A stretch of DNA of 64,000 nt from Tritonibacter litoralis (lineage in GTDB: Bacteria; Pseudomonadota; Alphaproteobacteria; Rhodobacterales; Rhodobacteraceae). The notes beneath the pieces were generated by a model that saw only the letters and a program-made list of their open reading frames with translations, made no database searches and was not told the origin of the DNA. This document shows, one piece after another, positions 24,928 to 34,820 of the stretch; position 1 is the first letter of the stretch; every line of letters starts with the position of its first letter. The position numbers and the translations under genes were made by a program. The stretch covers positions 62,001 through 126,000 of the forward strand of contig NZ_WIBF01000012.1 of NCBI RefSeq assembly GCF_009496005.1, written 5' to 3'.

Positions 24928-26268
24928 TTGTCCTGGGACAGCAAGGTGCTTTGGACCGAGGGGCTGTTTTTGCAACCCCATCACCTGCAGCAGCAGGACC
25001 GTTATGCCGAGGGGTTGGTATCCGGCCTCGCGCGGCGCATTCGCCCCTATGCCTGGGGGGTGACCGCGCTTGAGATTGATCACGAGGCGTTGAAAATCGG
25101 CCAGTTTGCGGTGAAATCCTGCGAAGGCTTGACCCAGGACGGCACCGTGTTTCGCGTGCCCATGGCGGATGCCCATCCGCCTGCGCTGGAAGTGCCACAA
25201 ACGGTCAAAGATTGCGTGATTTACCTGACAGTGCCGCAACGTCGCCAAGGCGCGGTTGAGGTGGATCTGACGGGGGCCGAACGCTCTGCCAGCCGCCTGC
25301 GGCCGGCCACGCAAGAGATCACGGATGTGACCTCAACCGAGATGAAACCGGTTGAGATCGACGTGGGCAAGCTACGGCTGCAATTCGCGCTGGAGGTGGA
25401 TGATCTGGCGGATCTGTTGGCGATCCCAATTGCGCGGGTCATCGAAGTGCGCGCAGATCAGGAAATCATCCTGGATCAGGCCTTTATCCCCTCGTGTTTG
25501 GACATTCGCGCCGCACCTGCGCTGTCCGGTTTCCTTCGGGAGCTTGAAGGGTTGTTGGGGCACCGTATGGAGGCGCTGGCTGGACGTCTGGCCGAAGCGG
25601 GTGGCGCGCGGGGCGTGGCCGATATCTCGGACTTTATGTTGCTGACAGTGGTCAACCGGATCCTGCCACTGACGCGTCACATGGCGCAGGTGGAAAACCT
25701 GCATCCCGAGGATTTGTATGCGGCCTGTGGCATGCTGGCGGGGGAGTTGTCGACATTTATGGCGGCCGACAAACAAGCGCCGGTTCTGCCGCCCTATACC
25801 CATGCGGATCTGACCAATTGTTTTGCGCCGGTGGTGCGGGTGCTGCGCCAGTATCTGAGCGCGGTGTTGGAGCAGACCGCGATTTCGATCAAGCTGGAGC
25901 CGCGCAAATACGGCATCTCGGTTGGGGTAATCGCGGATCGCAAGCTGATCGGCAGTGCCGGGTTTGTGCTGGCCGTCAGCGCCGATATCCCGGCCGAAGA
26001 TGTACGCCGCCATTTTGCGGGTCAGACCAAGATCGGACCCGTCGAAGAGATCCGGCAATTGGTGAATTCGGCCCTGCCGGGGATTACGCTCAGGCCCTTG
26101 CCAGTGGCGCCGCGCCAGATCCCGTATCATGCGGGCGTGGTCTATTTTGAACTTGATGCAGACAGCCCCTATTGGGGCAAGATGACAACTTCGGGCGGCG
26201 TGGCCGTCCATGTGTCTGGACAGTATCCGGGGCTCAAACTTGAGCTTTGGGCGATCCGGAACGGGTAA
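24928..26268 (+). CDS. tssK: T6SS baseplate-membrane connector TssK
   Basis: 446 residues with a TTG start after a GAGAAGGAGAGG site. The N-terminus, VLWTEGLFLQPHHLQQQDRY, is the diagnostic TssK motif. Other family blocks are VNRILPLTRHMAQVENLHPEDLY and LPGITLRPLPVAPRQIPYHAGVVYFELD. TssK trimers link the baseplate wedges to TssL and TssM in the inner membrane. It is followed 12 bases later by tssL. Confidence 0.96.
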   Translation: MSWDSKVLWTEGLFLQPHHLQQQDRYAEGLVSGLARRIRPYAWGVTALEIDHEALKIGQFAVKSCEGLTQDGTVFRVPMADAHPPALEVPQTVKDCVIYLTVPQRRQGAVEVDLTGAERSASRLRPATQEITDVTSTEMKPVEIDVGKLRLQFALEVDDLADLLAIPIARVIEVRADQEIILDQAFIPSCLDIRAAPALSGFLRELEGLLGHRMEALAGRLAEAGGARGVADISDFMLLTVVNRILPLTRHMAQVENLHPEDLYAACGMLAGELSTFMAADKQAPVLPPYTHADLTNCFAPVVRVLRQYLSAVLEQTAISIKLEPRKYGISVGVIADRKLIGSAGFVLAVSADIPAEDVRRHFAGQTKIGPVEEIRQLVNSALPGITLRPLPVAPRQIPYHAGVVYFELDADSPYWGKMTTSGGVAVHVSGQYPGLKLELWAIRNG

Positions 26269-26280
26269 GCGGGAGCCGGT

Positions 26281-27693
26281 ATGGCTGATTTTGACGATCC
26301 ATTTGCAGAACCCGGAGATACCGACAAGACGGTGATCAAGCCCAATCCGGGTGGGCGACGACCGATGTCTGCGCCATCTCCGGCAGCGGCCCCGACACCA
26401 GCCGAGCCTGCGCCAGAGGTGCCGGAAGTGGATTCCTTTGGTGTGCCGCAGCCGGCGGCGGCCGCAGCGCCCACGCAAGCGGGCCCAAAACCTGCGCAAA
26501 TGGCGCTGACGGGGATGAACCAGCTGACGGCTTGTGCGACGTCCTTGTTTGCCCTGATCAGCCGCATTCGCAACCGTGCCCAGCATATGGACCCCGACAA
26601 GCTGCGCCAAAGCGTGGTGGCCGAGGTGCGTGCCTTTGAAAACCGGGCGCTCAAGGCGGGGATCACGGCGCAGACCGTGAAGGTTGCGCGCTATGCGCTT
26701 TGTGCGACCTTGGACGATGTGGTGTTGAACACCCCCTGGGGCGGGCAGTCCTCGTGGGGGTTGCAGTCGATGGTGGGCACCTTCCATCGCGAGACGGTGG
26801 GCGGCGACCGGTTTTATGACCTGTTGGCGCGACTGGAAAAAGAACCAGCGGCCAATATCGATATGCTGGAGTTCCTTTATATGTGCATGTCCCTTGGGTT
26901 TGAGGGACGTCTGCGTGTGGAACAGGGCGGCAGTGAGAAACATCTGCAGATCCGCGCGGCCCTGGCCCGGATCATTCGCGGCCAGCGTGGCAACGTCGAA
27001 CGGGACCTGTCCCTGCGGTGGAAAGGGTTGGAGCGCCCGTTCAAAGCGCTGTCGGCCTGGCGTGTGGTCTGGCTGACGCTGGCGGTGCTGGGCACCATCC
27101 TGGCGCTGCAATTCGCGGGTCTCAGCTGGGCGCTGTCACGCGATACAGAAAACGTGGTGGGACAGCTCTCTGTTGTGGAAAGCGGTCCGGTGGCCGCGTT
27201 GGAACGGCGCGCACCGCCCCCACCGCCGCCGCCGCCAACCCCAACGATCGAGGAACAGGTGGCCAAAGTGTCCGGCTTCCTTGAGACGGAGATTTCCGAT
27301 GGCGTGGTCGAGGTCTTCCAAAAGGGCAATACGTTGATCATCCGTCTGGTCGGCTCTGGCATGTTTGGATCGGGTTCGGACCAGCTGCAAAAGGCGTTTT
27401 TGGATCCGGTGAACCGGGTGGCCCGGTCCCTGAATGATGAAAAAGGGCGGCTGATTGTGGTTGGGCATTCGGACAATATCCCGATCCGCTCGTCCCGCTT
27501 CCCGTCCAATATGGCATTGTCGCTGGCGCGGGCCAAATCGGTGATGTCCGGCATGGCCAAGGTGATGGATGATCCCAGTCGCCTGTCCGCTGAGGGGCGC
27601 GCTGAAAAAGAGCCCATTGCGGACAATGGAACCAAAGCGGGCCGGGCCCGGAACCGACGGATCGAAGTGTTGTTGATCCAGGAGGCTGAGTGA
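26281..27693 (+). CDS. tssL: T6SS inner-membrane protein TssL with OmpA-like peptidoglycan-binding domain
   Basis: 470 residues. An N-terminal disordered, Pro/Ala-rich stretch of about 75 residues precedes the helical DotU/IcmH domain (MNQLTACATSLFALISRIR; LCATLDDVVLNTPWG). One membrane segment lies around VVWLTLAVLGTILALQFAG. After a poly-Pro hinge (PPPPPPPPTPT) comes an OmpA C-terminal domain (VVGHSDNIPIRSSRFPSNMALSLARA, then NRRIEVLL). The fused OmpA domain anchors the complex to peptidoglycan, which fits the absence of a TssJ lipoprotein gene here. Confidence 0.96.
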   Translation: MADFDDPFAEPGDTDKTVIKPNPGGRRPMSAPSPAAAPTPAEPAPEVPEVDSFGVPQPAAAAAPTQAGPKPAQMALTGMNQLTACATSLFALISRIRNRAQHMDPDKLRQSVVAEVRAFENRALKAGITAQTVKVARYALCATLDDVVLNTPWGGQSSWGLQSMVGTFHRETVGGDRFYDLLARLEKEPAANIDMLEFLYMCMSLGFEGRLRVEQGGSEKHLQIRAALARIIRGQRGNVERDLSLRWKGLERPFKALSAWRVVWLTLAVLGTILALQFAGLSWALSRDTENVVGQLSVVESGPVAALERRAPPPPPPPPTPTIEEQVAKVSGFLETEISDGVVEVFQKGNTLIIRLVGSGMFGSGSDQLQKAFLDPVNRVARSLNDEKGRLIVVGHSDNIPIRSSRFPSNMALSLARAKSVMSGMAKVMDDPSRLSAEGRAEKEPIADNGTKAGRARNRRIEVLLIQEAE

Positions 27694-30600
27694 TGCTGAG
27701 GCGTTTTGTGATCCCTTTCTTTAGCTCGATCTATACGGTGATGCTGCTGTTGGCGACGGTGCTGTCGGCCTGTATCTGGTTCTTTGCCCCCTTTATCGGC
27801 AATGACGCCTGGCGCCCGTTTGATGGTGTCACGGCGCGGGTGATTGCCATTGTGGTGGTCTGGGTGCTGATCCTGGCGATCCTGTTGACCGTCTTTTTGG
27901 TGCGGCGCAAACGCGACAAGGCGATGACCGAAGAGATCGTCGAAGCCGTTGATACCCAAAGCGATGATGACGAATGGGCCGAGGAAATCGTCGAGCTGCG
28001 CGGCAAGTTCAAAACCGCGATGAGCGAGCTGCGCAAATCCAAAAACGGACGCCGCCATCTGAAAGAGTTGCCGTGGTATGTGATCATCGGCCCGCCGGGT
28101 GCGGGTAAGACGACGGCGATTGTAAATTCCGGGCTGCAGTTCCCGCTGGCGGATAAAATGGGCAAGGCCGCGATTGGCGGCGTGGGCGGTACCCGCAATT
28201 GCGATTGGTGGTTCACCAATAACGCCGTTCTGATCGACACGGCCGGACGGTATACGACGCAGGACAGCGATGCGACCGGCGATAATGCGGCCTGGGTCGG
28301 GTTCCTGAGCCTGTTGAAGAAATACCGCAAACGTCAGCCGATCAATGGCGCGATGATTGCGATTTCCCTGTCGGATCTTTCCTTGCAGGACGAGATCACC
28401 CAGAAAGCACACGCACAGGCCATTCGCCGCCGCCTGTCTGAGCTGCGCGAACAATTGGGCGTGCATTTCCCGGTCTATGTGCTGTTCACCAAGGCGGATT
28501 TGATTGCCGGTTTCCAGGAGTATTTCGACGGGCTTGGCAAAGAAGACCGCGAACAGGTCTGGGGCTTTACGCTGGATCTGCCCAAGGGCAAATCCGACAG
28601 CAGCCCCATTGCGCGGTTTGATGAGGAATTTGCAGGTCTTCTGGGGCAGCTGAATGCGCAGCTCTTGGAGAAGATGCAGGTAGAAACCGATCCGCAGCGC
28701 CGGGCGCTGGTGGCGGGCTTCCCGGCGCAAGTGGCATCCATGCGGGGTGTTGCGCGGGATTTCCTGACGGAAGTGTTTCAGGACAACAAGTTTGAACGTC
28801 GTCAGATGCTGCGTGGGATCTATTTTACCTCGGGCACCCAGGAAGGCACGCCGATTGACCGGCTGATGCTGGGCATGGCGCAGACCTTTGGCATTGGTCG
28901 CCAGGCGATTGGCACAGGGTCTGGGTCGGGGCGGTCCTACTTCCTGACGCGGCTGTTTGAAGGGGTGATGTTCCCCGAAGCAGGATTGGTCTCTGCCGAT
29001 GACCGGGTCGAGCGGCGCTATCGCTGGACCCGGCGCGCGGCGATTGCCGCAACGGTTCTGGTGTCGCTGGCGACCGGGGGGCTGTGGGTCAACTCTTTCC
29101 TAAAGAACCGGGACTTCACGGCTGAGGTCGGCACAGAGCTGGATGCGTTTCAGGCGGCTGCTGCCACTTTGCCGCCCAGCCCAATTGGCGACACCGATCT
29201 GGTGCCCGTGGTTGAGGCGCTGAATATCCTGCGGGATATGCCCGGCAACCCGGTTGTGAGCTCGCCAAAACCTGCACGCGCCATGACCTATGGCCTGTAT
29301 CAGGGCGACGTCATTGGCACCCAGGCCGCGCAGACCTATCGTGCGGCCCTGAACCAGCGTCTGCTGCCCCGGCTGCTGGTGCGGCTGGAAGAGCAGATCG
29401 CGGGCAATGTGAACAACCCCGATGTGTTGTATGAAGCGCTCAAGATCTATCTGATGCTGGGGCTACAGGGTCCGATGAACCCGGATCTGGTCAAGGAATG
29501 GCTGCGGCTGGATTGGGAGCTTGTGCAATATCCGGGCGCGGCGCGGATCACCCTGCGCGACGATCTGATGGCGCATCTGGAAGCGTTGTTGGACCAGCCG
29601 ATGCAAGAGATCGCGCTGAACGGTCCATTGGTGCAGCAGGCGCAGGACATCCTGTCGGAAATGCCGCTGGCGCAGCGGGTCTATACCGGGATTATCAACT
29701 CCAACAAATCCACCAGCCTGCCGAAATGGCGGCTGACCGATATTGGGGGACCTTCGGTGAAACGGGTGCTGGTCCGCAGTTCGGGCAAACCGTTGAACGA
29801 CGGGATCGAGGGGATTTTTACCTATGATGGGTTCAACAATGTCTTCCTGCCCGAAGCGGTCAGCGTGGCCAAACGGGTACAGCGCGAAAGCTGGGTGCTG
29901 GGGCAGACGGCTGAGGAAAACCAGAGCCAGGCGGCGCTGGTAGCGCTGAGCCGCGATGTGCTGGACCTTTATTATAACGACTATATCACCCGGTATGATC
30001 AGATCCTGGGGGATATCGACATTATCCCCTTGGAATCCTTGAGCCATGCGGTGGAGGTCACAAATGTTCTGTCAGGGCCAACGTCACCGATCACCAATAT
30101 TCTGACCGCGGTCTCAAACGAGACCAAACTGACCGAGGACCGGTCGTTGTTGGATTCAGGTGCGATCAACGAAGGCGTCGGCAATGTGGCCGCGATCGAG
30201 GCGCGCTCGGTTCTGAGTGTGGAGGCGCAGATCCTGATGGAGGCGCTGGTGGCATCCGCCCAAAACGCGCCGGGGCAGCCGTCGGCGGTGCCCGGTGAAT
30301 ATGTGGAGAACCGGTTCCAGTGGCTGCATGATCTGGTGGCGCGCCCTGAAAGCCAGCCCTCGCAGTTGGATGATCTGATGAACGCGCTGCAACTGGTCTA
30401 TCAAGAGCTGAACAAAATGTCGTTCAGCGGCATTACATCAGGCGAAGGCGGACAGGCGCTGCTGCAGTTCCAACAGGCCGCATCGCGGGTGGATGGGCCG
30501 CTGCAACGCTGGGCCAAGCAGATCACCGTGGGCTCTTCTGGGATTACATCCGAGGGGACACGCGCCACAATCAACGCCAGCTGGCAGGCCAATGTGCTGC

Positions 30601-31265
30601 CGTTCTGTCAAAAGGCGCTGGACAACCGATACCCGTTTAACCGCCGTGCGCGGGCCGATGTGGCGATGGCGGATTTCTCGAAACTGTTTGCACCGGGCGG
30701 GTTGATTGACGCCTTTGTCGACGACCACCTGTTGAAACATATCGACACCCGCAGCCGTCCCTGGACCTGGAAACGGGTGAATGATGTGGATCTGGGCATC
30801 AGCCAGTCCGTGTTGCAGCAGATGCAATATGCCGCCGAAATCCGGGATGCGTTCTTTGCAGGAGCGGCTACTCCCAAGGTGCAGTTCCAGATCACAACAA
30901 AAGCGCTGGATCCAAAGGCGAAGCAGGTTGTGTTGGAAATCGACGGGGCCAAAGTGAACTATGGCCACAAAGACGGCCAGCCGACACCTGTAGCCGTGAC
31001 CTGGCCGGGCTCTGTTGGGTTGGCGCGGATTTCGCTGTTGCCAGAGAAACGCGATGTGGAAAACAGCCTGTCGCGGGATGGGCCCTGGGCGTGGTTCCGT
31101 CTGCTTGATGCAGCCGAGGTGCGGCGCACCAATGTGTCGGATCGGCGGCGGGTGAACTTCCGAGTGGGCGGCCGGCTGGCGCTGTTTGAGATGCAGTCGG
31201 GCTCTGTGGTGAACCCCTTTGCCCTGCCTGCGATGGCAAAATTTAGCTGCCCGACGTCGATGTAA
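27693..31265 (+). CDS. tssM: T6SS inner-membrane core protein TssM (IcmF)
   Basis: 1190 residues from the ATG at 27693, seven bases after AGGAGG; the start overlaps the tssL stop by one base (TGATG). Two N-terminal membrane segments (about residues 8-30 and 45-70) and a third near residue 450 flank a cytoplasmic NTPase-like domain with Walker A GPPGAGKTT (residues 133-141) and a DTAGRY motif. The rest is the periplasmic IcmF-related and TssM C-terminal beta domains. TssM forms the trans-envelope channel with TssL. It is full length. Confidence 0.96.
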   Translation: MLRRFVIPFFSSIYTVMLLLATVLSACIWFFAPFIGNDAWRPFDGVTARVIAIVVVWVLILAILLTVFLVRRKRDKAMTEEIVEAVDTQSDDDEWAEEIVELRGKFKTAMSELRKSKNGRRHLKELPWYVIIGPPGAGKTTAIVNSGLQFPLADKMGKAAIGGVGGTRNCDWWFTNNAVLIDTAGRYTTQDSDATGDNAAWVGFLSLLKKYRKRQPINGAMIAISLSDLSLQDEITQKAHAQAIRRRLSELREQLGVHFPVYVLFTKADLIAGFQEYFDGLGKEDREQVWGFTLDLPKGKSDSSPIARFDEEFAGLLGQLNAQLLEKMQVETDPQRRALVAGFPAQVASMRGVARDFLTEVFQDNKFERRQMLRGIYFTSGTQEGTPIDRLMLGMAQTFGIGRQAIGTGSGSGRSYFLTRLFEGVMFPEAGLVSADDRVERRYRWTRRAAIAATVLVSLATGGLWVNSFLKNRDFTAEVGTELDAFQAAAATLPPSPIGDTDLVPVVEALNILRDMPGNPVVSSPKPARAMTYGLYQGDVIGTQAAQTYRAALNQRLLPRLLVRLEEQIAGNVNNPDVLYEALKIYLMLGLQGPMNPDLVKEWLRLDWELVQYPGAARITLRDDLMAHLEALLDQPMQEIALNGPLVQQAQDILSEMPLAQRVYTGIINSNKSTSLPKWRLTDIGGPSVKRVLVRSSGKPLNDGIEGIFTYDGFNNVFLPEAVSVAKRVQRESWVLGQTAEENQSQAALVALSRDVLDLYYNDYITRYDQILGDIDIIPLESLSHAVEVTNVLSGPTSPITNILTAVSNETKLTEDRSLLDSGAINEGVGNVAAIEARSVLSVEAQILMEALVASAQNAPGQPSAVPGEYVENRFQWLHDLVARPESQPSQLDDLMNALQLVYQELNKMSFSGITSGEGGQALLQFQQAASRVDGPLQRWAKQITVGSSGITSEGTRATINASWQANVLPFCQKALDNRYPFNRRARADVAMADFSKLFAPGGLIDAFVDDHLLKHIDTRSRPWTWKRVNDVDLGISQSVLQQMQYAAEIRDAFFAGAATPKVQFQITTKALDPKAKQVVLEIDGAKVNYGHKDGQPTPVAVTWPGSVGLARISLLPEKRDVENSLSRDGPWAWFRLLDAAEVRRTNVSDRRRVNFRVGGRLALFEMQSGSVVNPFALPAMAKFSCPTSM

Positions 31266-31948
31266 TGACACAAGGGTTTGGCGCATATGGCAAGATCCCG
31301 GCGGTGGGCGATTTCTTTCGCCTGTCGCCGCCTGCGGGTTTTGTGCGCGTCTGGGATGCCTGGCTACAAGAGGTTCTGTCCGACGGCCAAGCCGCCTATG
31401 GCGCGGAGTTTGACGCCTTTTACATGTCGGCGCCGATCTGGCGGTTCACCTTGCCAAGAGGGGTTGCGGGCCAGGCCAAGATGTTGGGCGTTTTGATGCC
31501 TTCGGTTGATCGGGTGGGGCGTCGGTTTCCGCTGACCTTGATGCAGGCGGTGGCAACGCCCGGATCGGCCCCCACGGATCATCTGGGTGCCGAGGCGTTG
31601 TTCCAGCAGATGGAGGAGCTGGCGCTGTTGGCGCTGGAGGATAGCACCACGCTTGACGTGCTGAGTGACGGGCTGGCGCAGCTTGTGCCGCCGAACACAC
31701 CCGATGCGCCGCCCCTGCGCGGGGCAGGTGGGGCAATTGTTGCCACAGGCATCGCCGCTGGGGACAGTCTGGCGCGGGTGCTGGGCGGGCAGTTGATGGC
31801 GCAGAAAATGCCAGATGCCGCCGTGTGGAGTGCGGTGTTAGATGGGGTGCCACGGTTTCTGGCCAGCCCCGGTTTGCCACGCGGGGCGGTGGCAGCAGCC
31901 TTGTTTGATATGCATGCGCCCCTGTGGAGGGAGGCCGCACCATTATGA
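31265..31948 (+). CDS. tagF: T6SS negative regulator TagF (ImpM family)
   Basis: 227 residues. It starts GFGAYGKIPAVGDFFRL, the TagF/ImpM hallmark, then LQEVLSDGQAAYG and WRFTLPRGVAGQAKMLGVLMPSVDRVGRRFPLTL. TagF represses T6SS firing by holding the FHA protein, independently of phosphorylation. It overlaps tssM by one base (TAATG) and pppA by four (ATGA), so the regulators are made together with the membrane complex. Confidence 0.94.
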   Translation: MTQGFGAYGKIPAVGDFFRLSPPAGFVRVWDAWLQEVLSDGQAAYGAEFDAFYMSAPIWRFTLPRGVAGQAKMLGVLMPSVDRVGRRFPLTLMQAVATPGSAPTDHLGAEALFQQMEELALLALEDSTTLDVLSDGLAQLVPPNTPDAPPLRGAGGAIVATGIAAGDSLARVLGGQLMAQKMPDAAVWSAVLDGVPRFLASPGLPRGAVAAALFDMHAPLWREAAPL

Positions 31949-32667
31949 CCAACCCAAGTGATTTTCGCTATACGGTTCAGACCCATACAGGTCTGGTGCG
32001 CAAGGTGAACGAGGATGCGGTGCTGGCACTGCCGGATCATCAAATCTGGCTGGTGTCAGATGGGATGGGCGGCCATGCCGCGGGGGATTTTGCCAGCCGG
32101 TTGATTGCAGACAGTGTGGCGATGATCCCGGTCGGGCTGGACCCGGCGGCGCGGATGCATGCCCTGCGTGAGGCGATCCAATCCGCCCATCGCGCCATTG
32201 TGGCCGAAGCGGAGCGGCGGGGTGGGGGCACCATTGGCGCCACGGTTGCGGCCCTGTTGGTAGCAAACGGTCATTTTGTGGTGCTGTGGGCCGGGGACAG
32301 CCGTATTTACCGGCTGCGTGGCGGTCAGTTGGAGATGTTGACCACGGATCATTCCGCCGTGGCGGAATATGTTCTGGCGGGCAAGATGACCTGGGATGAA
32401 GCCGATCAACACCCGCAATCCAACGCCATCACCCGTGCGGTTGGCGTTGGCGAAGAGGTTGAGATCGACAAAATCCGGGGCGAGGTCGCAGCCGGTGACC
32501 GGTTCCTGATCTGTTCGGATGGGCTGACAAAATACACAACCGAAGCGATGTTGCAGCAGATGTTATCCGCAACCGCGTTGGAGAATGCGGGCGACGCGCT
32601 GATGCAGGTCGCGCTGACCGGCGGCGGGGCCGACAATATCTCGATCATTCTGGTGGATGTGGTTTAA
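31945..32667 (+). CDS. pppA: PPM/PP2C-type protein phosphatase PppA
   Basis: 240 residues from the ATG at 31945, in a GGAGGGAGG context. Metal-binding motifs of PP2C phosphatases are present: VRKVNEDAVL, VSDGMGGHAAGDFAS, GATVAALLV, and the final ADNISIILVDV. It should remove phosphate from the FHA protein and from PpkA itself, switching the T6SS off or letting it be re-aimed. Its 3' end overlaps the convergent kinase gene by a few bases. Confidence 0.94.
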   Translation: MTNPSDFRYTVQTHTGLVRKVNEDAVLALPDHQIWLVSDGMGGHAAGDFASRLIADSVAMIPVGLDPAARMHALREAIQSAHRAIVAEAERRGGGTIGATVAALLVANGHFVVLWAGDSRIYRLRGGQLEMLTTDHSAVAEYVLAGKMTWDEADQHPQSNAITRAVGVGEEVEIDKIRGEVAAGDRFLICSDGLTKYTTEAMLQQMLSATALENAGDALMQVALTGGGADNISIILVDVV

Positions 32668-34784
32668 GGCTGCGCGGTGATCAACATCCGCGTATCCAGC
32701 GAGGTGATCCGGTCCGTGTCCGCGGCGGCGCTGGTTTGCAGGGCTTCGGCAAACCCTGTGGCGCTTTCGGTGGTGGGGCGCATGCCTTCGAACAGGGGCG
32801 CATTGGAATGGAGCACCAGAACCTTGCTTTTGCCCAGCGATGTGTCGTCGACCTGAAAGGCGATGCCGCCGTTGGTCTGTGCCTCCTCCAGATCAAAGGC
32901 GACGCGCACCGGCACGGCACCGGTCTGCCCTGCGCGCAGATCCGCCACCGCATTGTCGGGCCGACCGATATTGGGCAGCAGGTGGAAGACGTTGCCAGAG
33001 ACATCCAGGATTGAAACCGTCAGGAAACCGTCAGTCATATCCGCGGGCATCACCACGTCAATCACCGGGTTTTCACCTACGTAAAACCGCCCCGATGGGT
33101 TTGGATTGCCTTCACCACCCACGGAAAAGGCAAAATCCACCGTGCTGGGCGGCGCTTTGGGCAGATGTTGTTCGATCACACACAGCGCCGGGTTCAGCAC
33201 ATCCACATCCAGGATCACACGGCGGGCCCCGGCCTCAGCCCGGAGCGCGTCAAACAGGGTGACGCGGGTGGCGGTATCGGCGACGGGACCTTTGATTTGC
33301 AGCGGCTCAGCCTCGGCATAGCCGATGCCAGAGGCGGGCGCATTGGCAAACAGCGGGCCGCAATTGGCGTGTTGGTCCAGGATTTCGGTCACTGTCTCTT
33401 GGGTCAGGACCGGCAGTTTGAACGCAACCTCAATCGGGCCCTCTAGCGCGCCGGGAAGCTGCCCGCCAAAGGCCTGTTCCAGCATCGCGGCCTGATTTGC
33501 ATCTGTGGCCGAGGCGGTCAGCGTACCGCTGTTGCCCGAAAGGCTGAGTTTCCAGGTAGGCAGCGGCGCGACGGCGGCCAGAACGGTTTCGATATCCAGG
33601 GCCCAGCTGTCGGCAATATCTCCGCGGGCAATTGCCAGATCGGTTTGCGTTGCGATGTCTGCAAGCGTGGTGCGGCTGGTCTCATCCGGGACAAAACCGC
33701 TGGCAGAGATGGTGCCGTCGGCCTTTTCCACCACCAGCGCAAAGGGGTCTGCGACGGGCAGTTTTTCCCCAATCACGCCGTCAAGCGTACCGGACACATA
33801 GGCGCCAACACCGCCGCCCACCAGAACAACAGCCGCCAGCACCAGCGGCAGGCGGGACTTGGGTTTGGGTTCTTGTGTCGCTTCCGGCTTGGGCGTTGGT
33901 TTGCTGGGCGGTACGATGATGGTGGCTTCTTCAGCCTCCGGTTCTGGCGCGGCATCGGCAACCGGATTGTCGATGAACCGCACAACCTCAGCGGCGGATT
34001 GGAACCGTTTGGCCGGATCCGGGTCGCACATGCGGTTGATCAGCGTTTTCAGCGGTTCCGGCAAACCGTCGGTGTCGAGCGGGTTTTTCTTGTTCTCGAC
34101 CACCTCCATCGGGTTGTTGCCTAGCTTGGGGGCAGCGCCGCGGAAGTTGGCAAGGATCAGCGCCCCCAGCGAATAGATATCTGAGCGCGCATCTGTCTGA
34201 CCGCTGAGCTGTTCGGGCGCGGCATAGGAATATTTGCCCGCAAATTCATTGCCAACGATGGTTTCCGCACCGGGGTTGGTGTCTTTGGCAATGCCAAAAT
34301 CGATAATCACCGCCTGGGCCGGGTTGCCGCCGCGCAGGATGATATTGTCGGGGCTAAGGTCACGGTGAACGATATTGCGACCATGCGCCGCCTCAAGCCC
34401 CTGGGCGACGCGGCGGCAGACGATCAACAGATCCTCCTTCGCCATCGGCCCCTGTTTCAGCTTTTTATCCAGCGCCGGACCATCCACAAAGTCCATCAGC
34501 AGATAGATATGCCCATCTGGCGTGCGGTGGTTTTCGGAATAGCGCACCACCGCGTCATGGCGGATCTCGCGGATGTTTTCCTCGCGCGCCAACAGGACAT
34601 GGAAATCCTCATTGGCGGCATGTTCGCGTTTCAAAACCTTAAGCGCGACCAGATTGCCAGAAATCTCGGACCGGGCCTTGTAGACATCAGAGGTGCCGCC
34701 GCGCCCCAAAAGACCTTCGATCCGATAGGTATTGTTCAGAAGGTCACCCGGTTGAAACAGGTCACCGGGCAGGGATTCCAACAT
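32664..34784 (-). CDS. ppkA: Membrane serine/threonine kinase PpkA with periplasmic sensor domain
   Basis: 706 residues. The kinase domain (about 20-280) has the glycine loop LLGRGGTSDVY, Lys49, His140-Arg-Asp142 and Asp162-Phe-Gly. An acidic/Pro linker leads to a membrane helix near residues 310-330 (LVLAAVVLVGGGVGAYV). The periplasmic part has three BON-like units (GTISASGFVPDE, GTLTASATDAN, LQIKGPVADTA), a cysteine pair, then a beta domain with an HLLPN motif. The last two match the exb-linked protein at 1-1283. In known T6SS circuits this kinase phosphorylates FHA. It is convergent with pppA rather than in its operon. Confidence 0.93.
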   Translation of the reverse strand: MLESLPGDLFQPGDLLNNTYRIEGLLGRGGTSDVYKARSEISGNLVALKVLKREHAANEDFHVLLAREENIREIRHDAVVRYSENHRTPDGHIYLLMDFVDGPALDKKLKQGPMAKEDLLIVCRRVAQGLEAAHGRNIVHRDLSPDNIILRGGNPAQAVIIDFGIAKDTNPGAETIVGNEFAGKYSYAAPEQLSGQTDARSDIYSLGALILANFRGAAPKLGNNPMEVVENKKNPLDTDGLPEPLKTLINRMCDPDPAKRFQSAAEVVRFIDNPVADAAPEPEAEEATIIVPPSKPTPKPEATQEPKPKSRLPLVLAAVVLVGGGVGAYVSGTLDGVIGEKLPVADPFALVVEKADGTISASGFVPDETSRTTLADIATQTDLAIARGDIADSWALDIETVLAAVAPLPTWKLSLSGNSGTLTASATDANQAAMLEQAFGGQLPGALEGPIEVAFKLPVLTQETVTEILDQHANCGPLFANAPASGIGYAEAEPLQIKGPVADTATRVTLFDALRAEAGARRVILDVDVLNPALCVIEQHLPKAPPSTVDFAFSVGGEGNPNPSGRFYVGENPVIDVVMPADMTDGFLTVSILDVSGNVFHLLPNIGRPDNAVADLRAGQTGAVPVRVAFDLEEAQTNGGIAFQVDDTSLGKSKVLVLHSNAPLFEGMRPTTESATGFAEALQTSAAADTDRITSLDTRMLITAQP

Positions 34785-34820
34785 CGCGGCCTCGTCCTTT
34801 GTGTGGGTCTAAGCCGGGGA

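Noticed and set aside
25372-28730. Long antisense reading frames opposite tssK, tssL and tssM
   Set aside because: Same reason; the sense frames carry full family signatures, and the antisense frames have no ribosome sites or domain patterns.
4185-32667. Extracellular contractile injection system (phage-tail-like particle) instead of a T6SS
   Set aside because: TssK, TssL, TssM and ClpV are all present, which defines a membrane-anchored T6SS.
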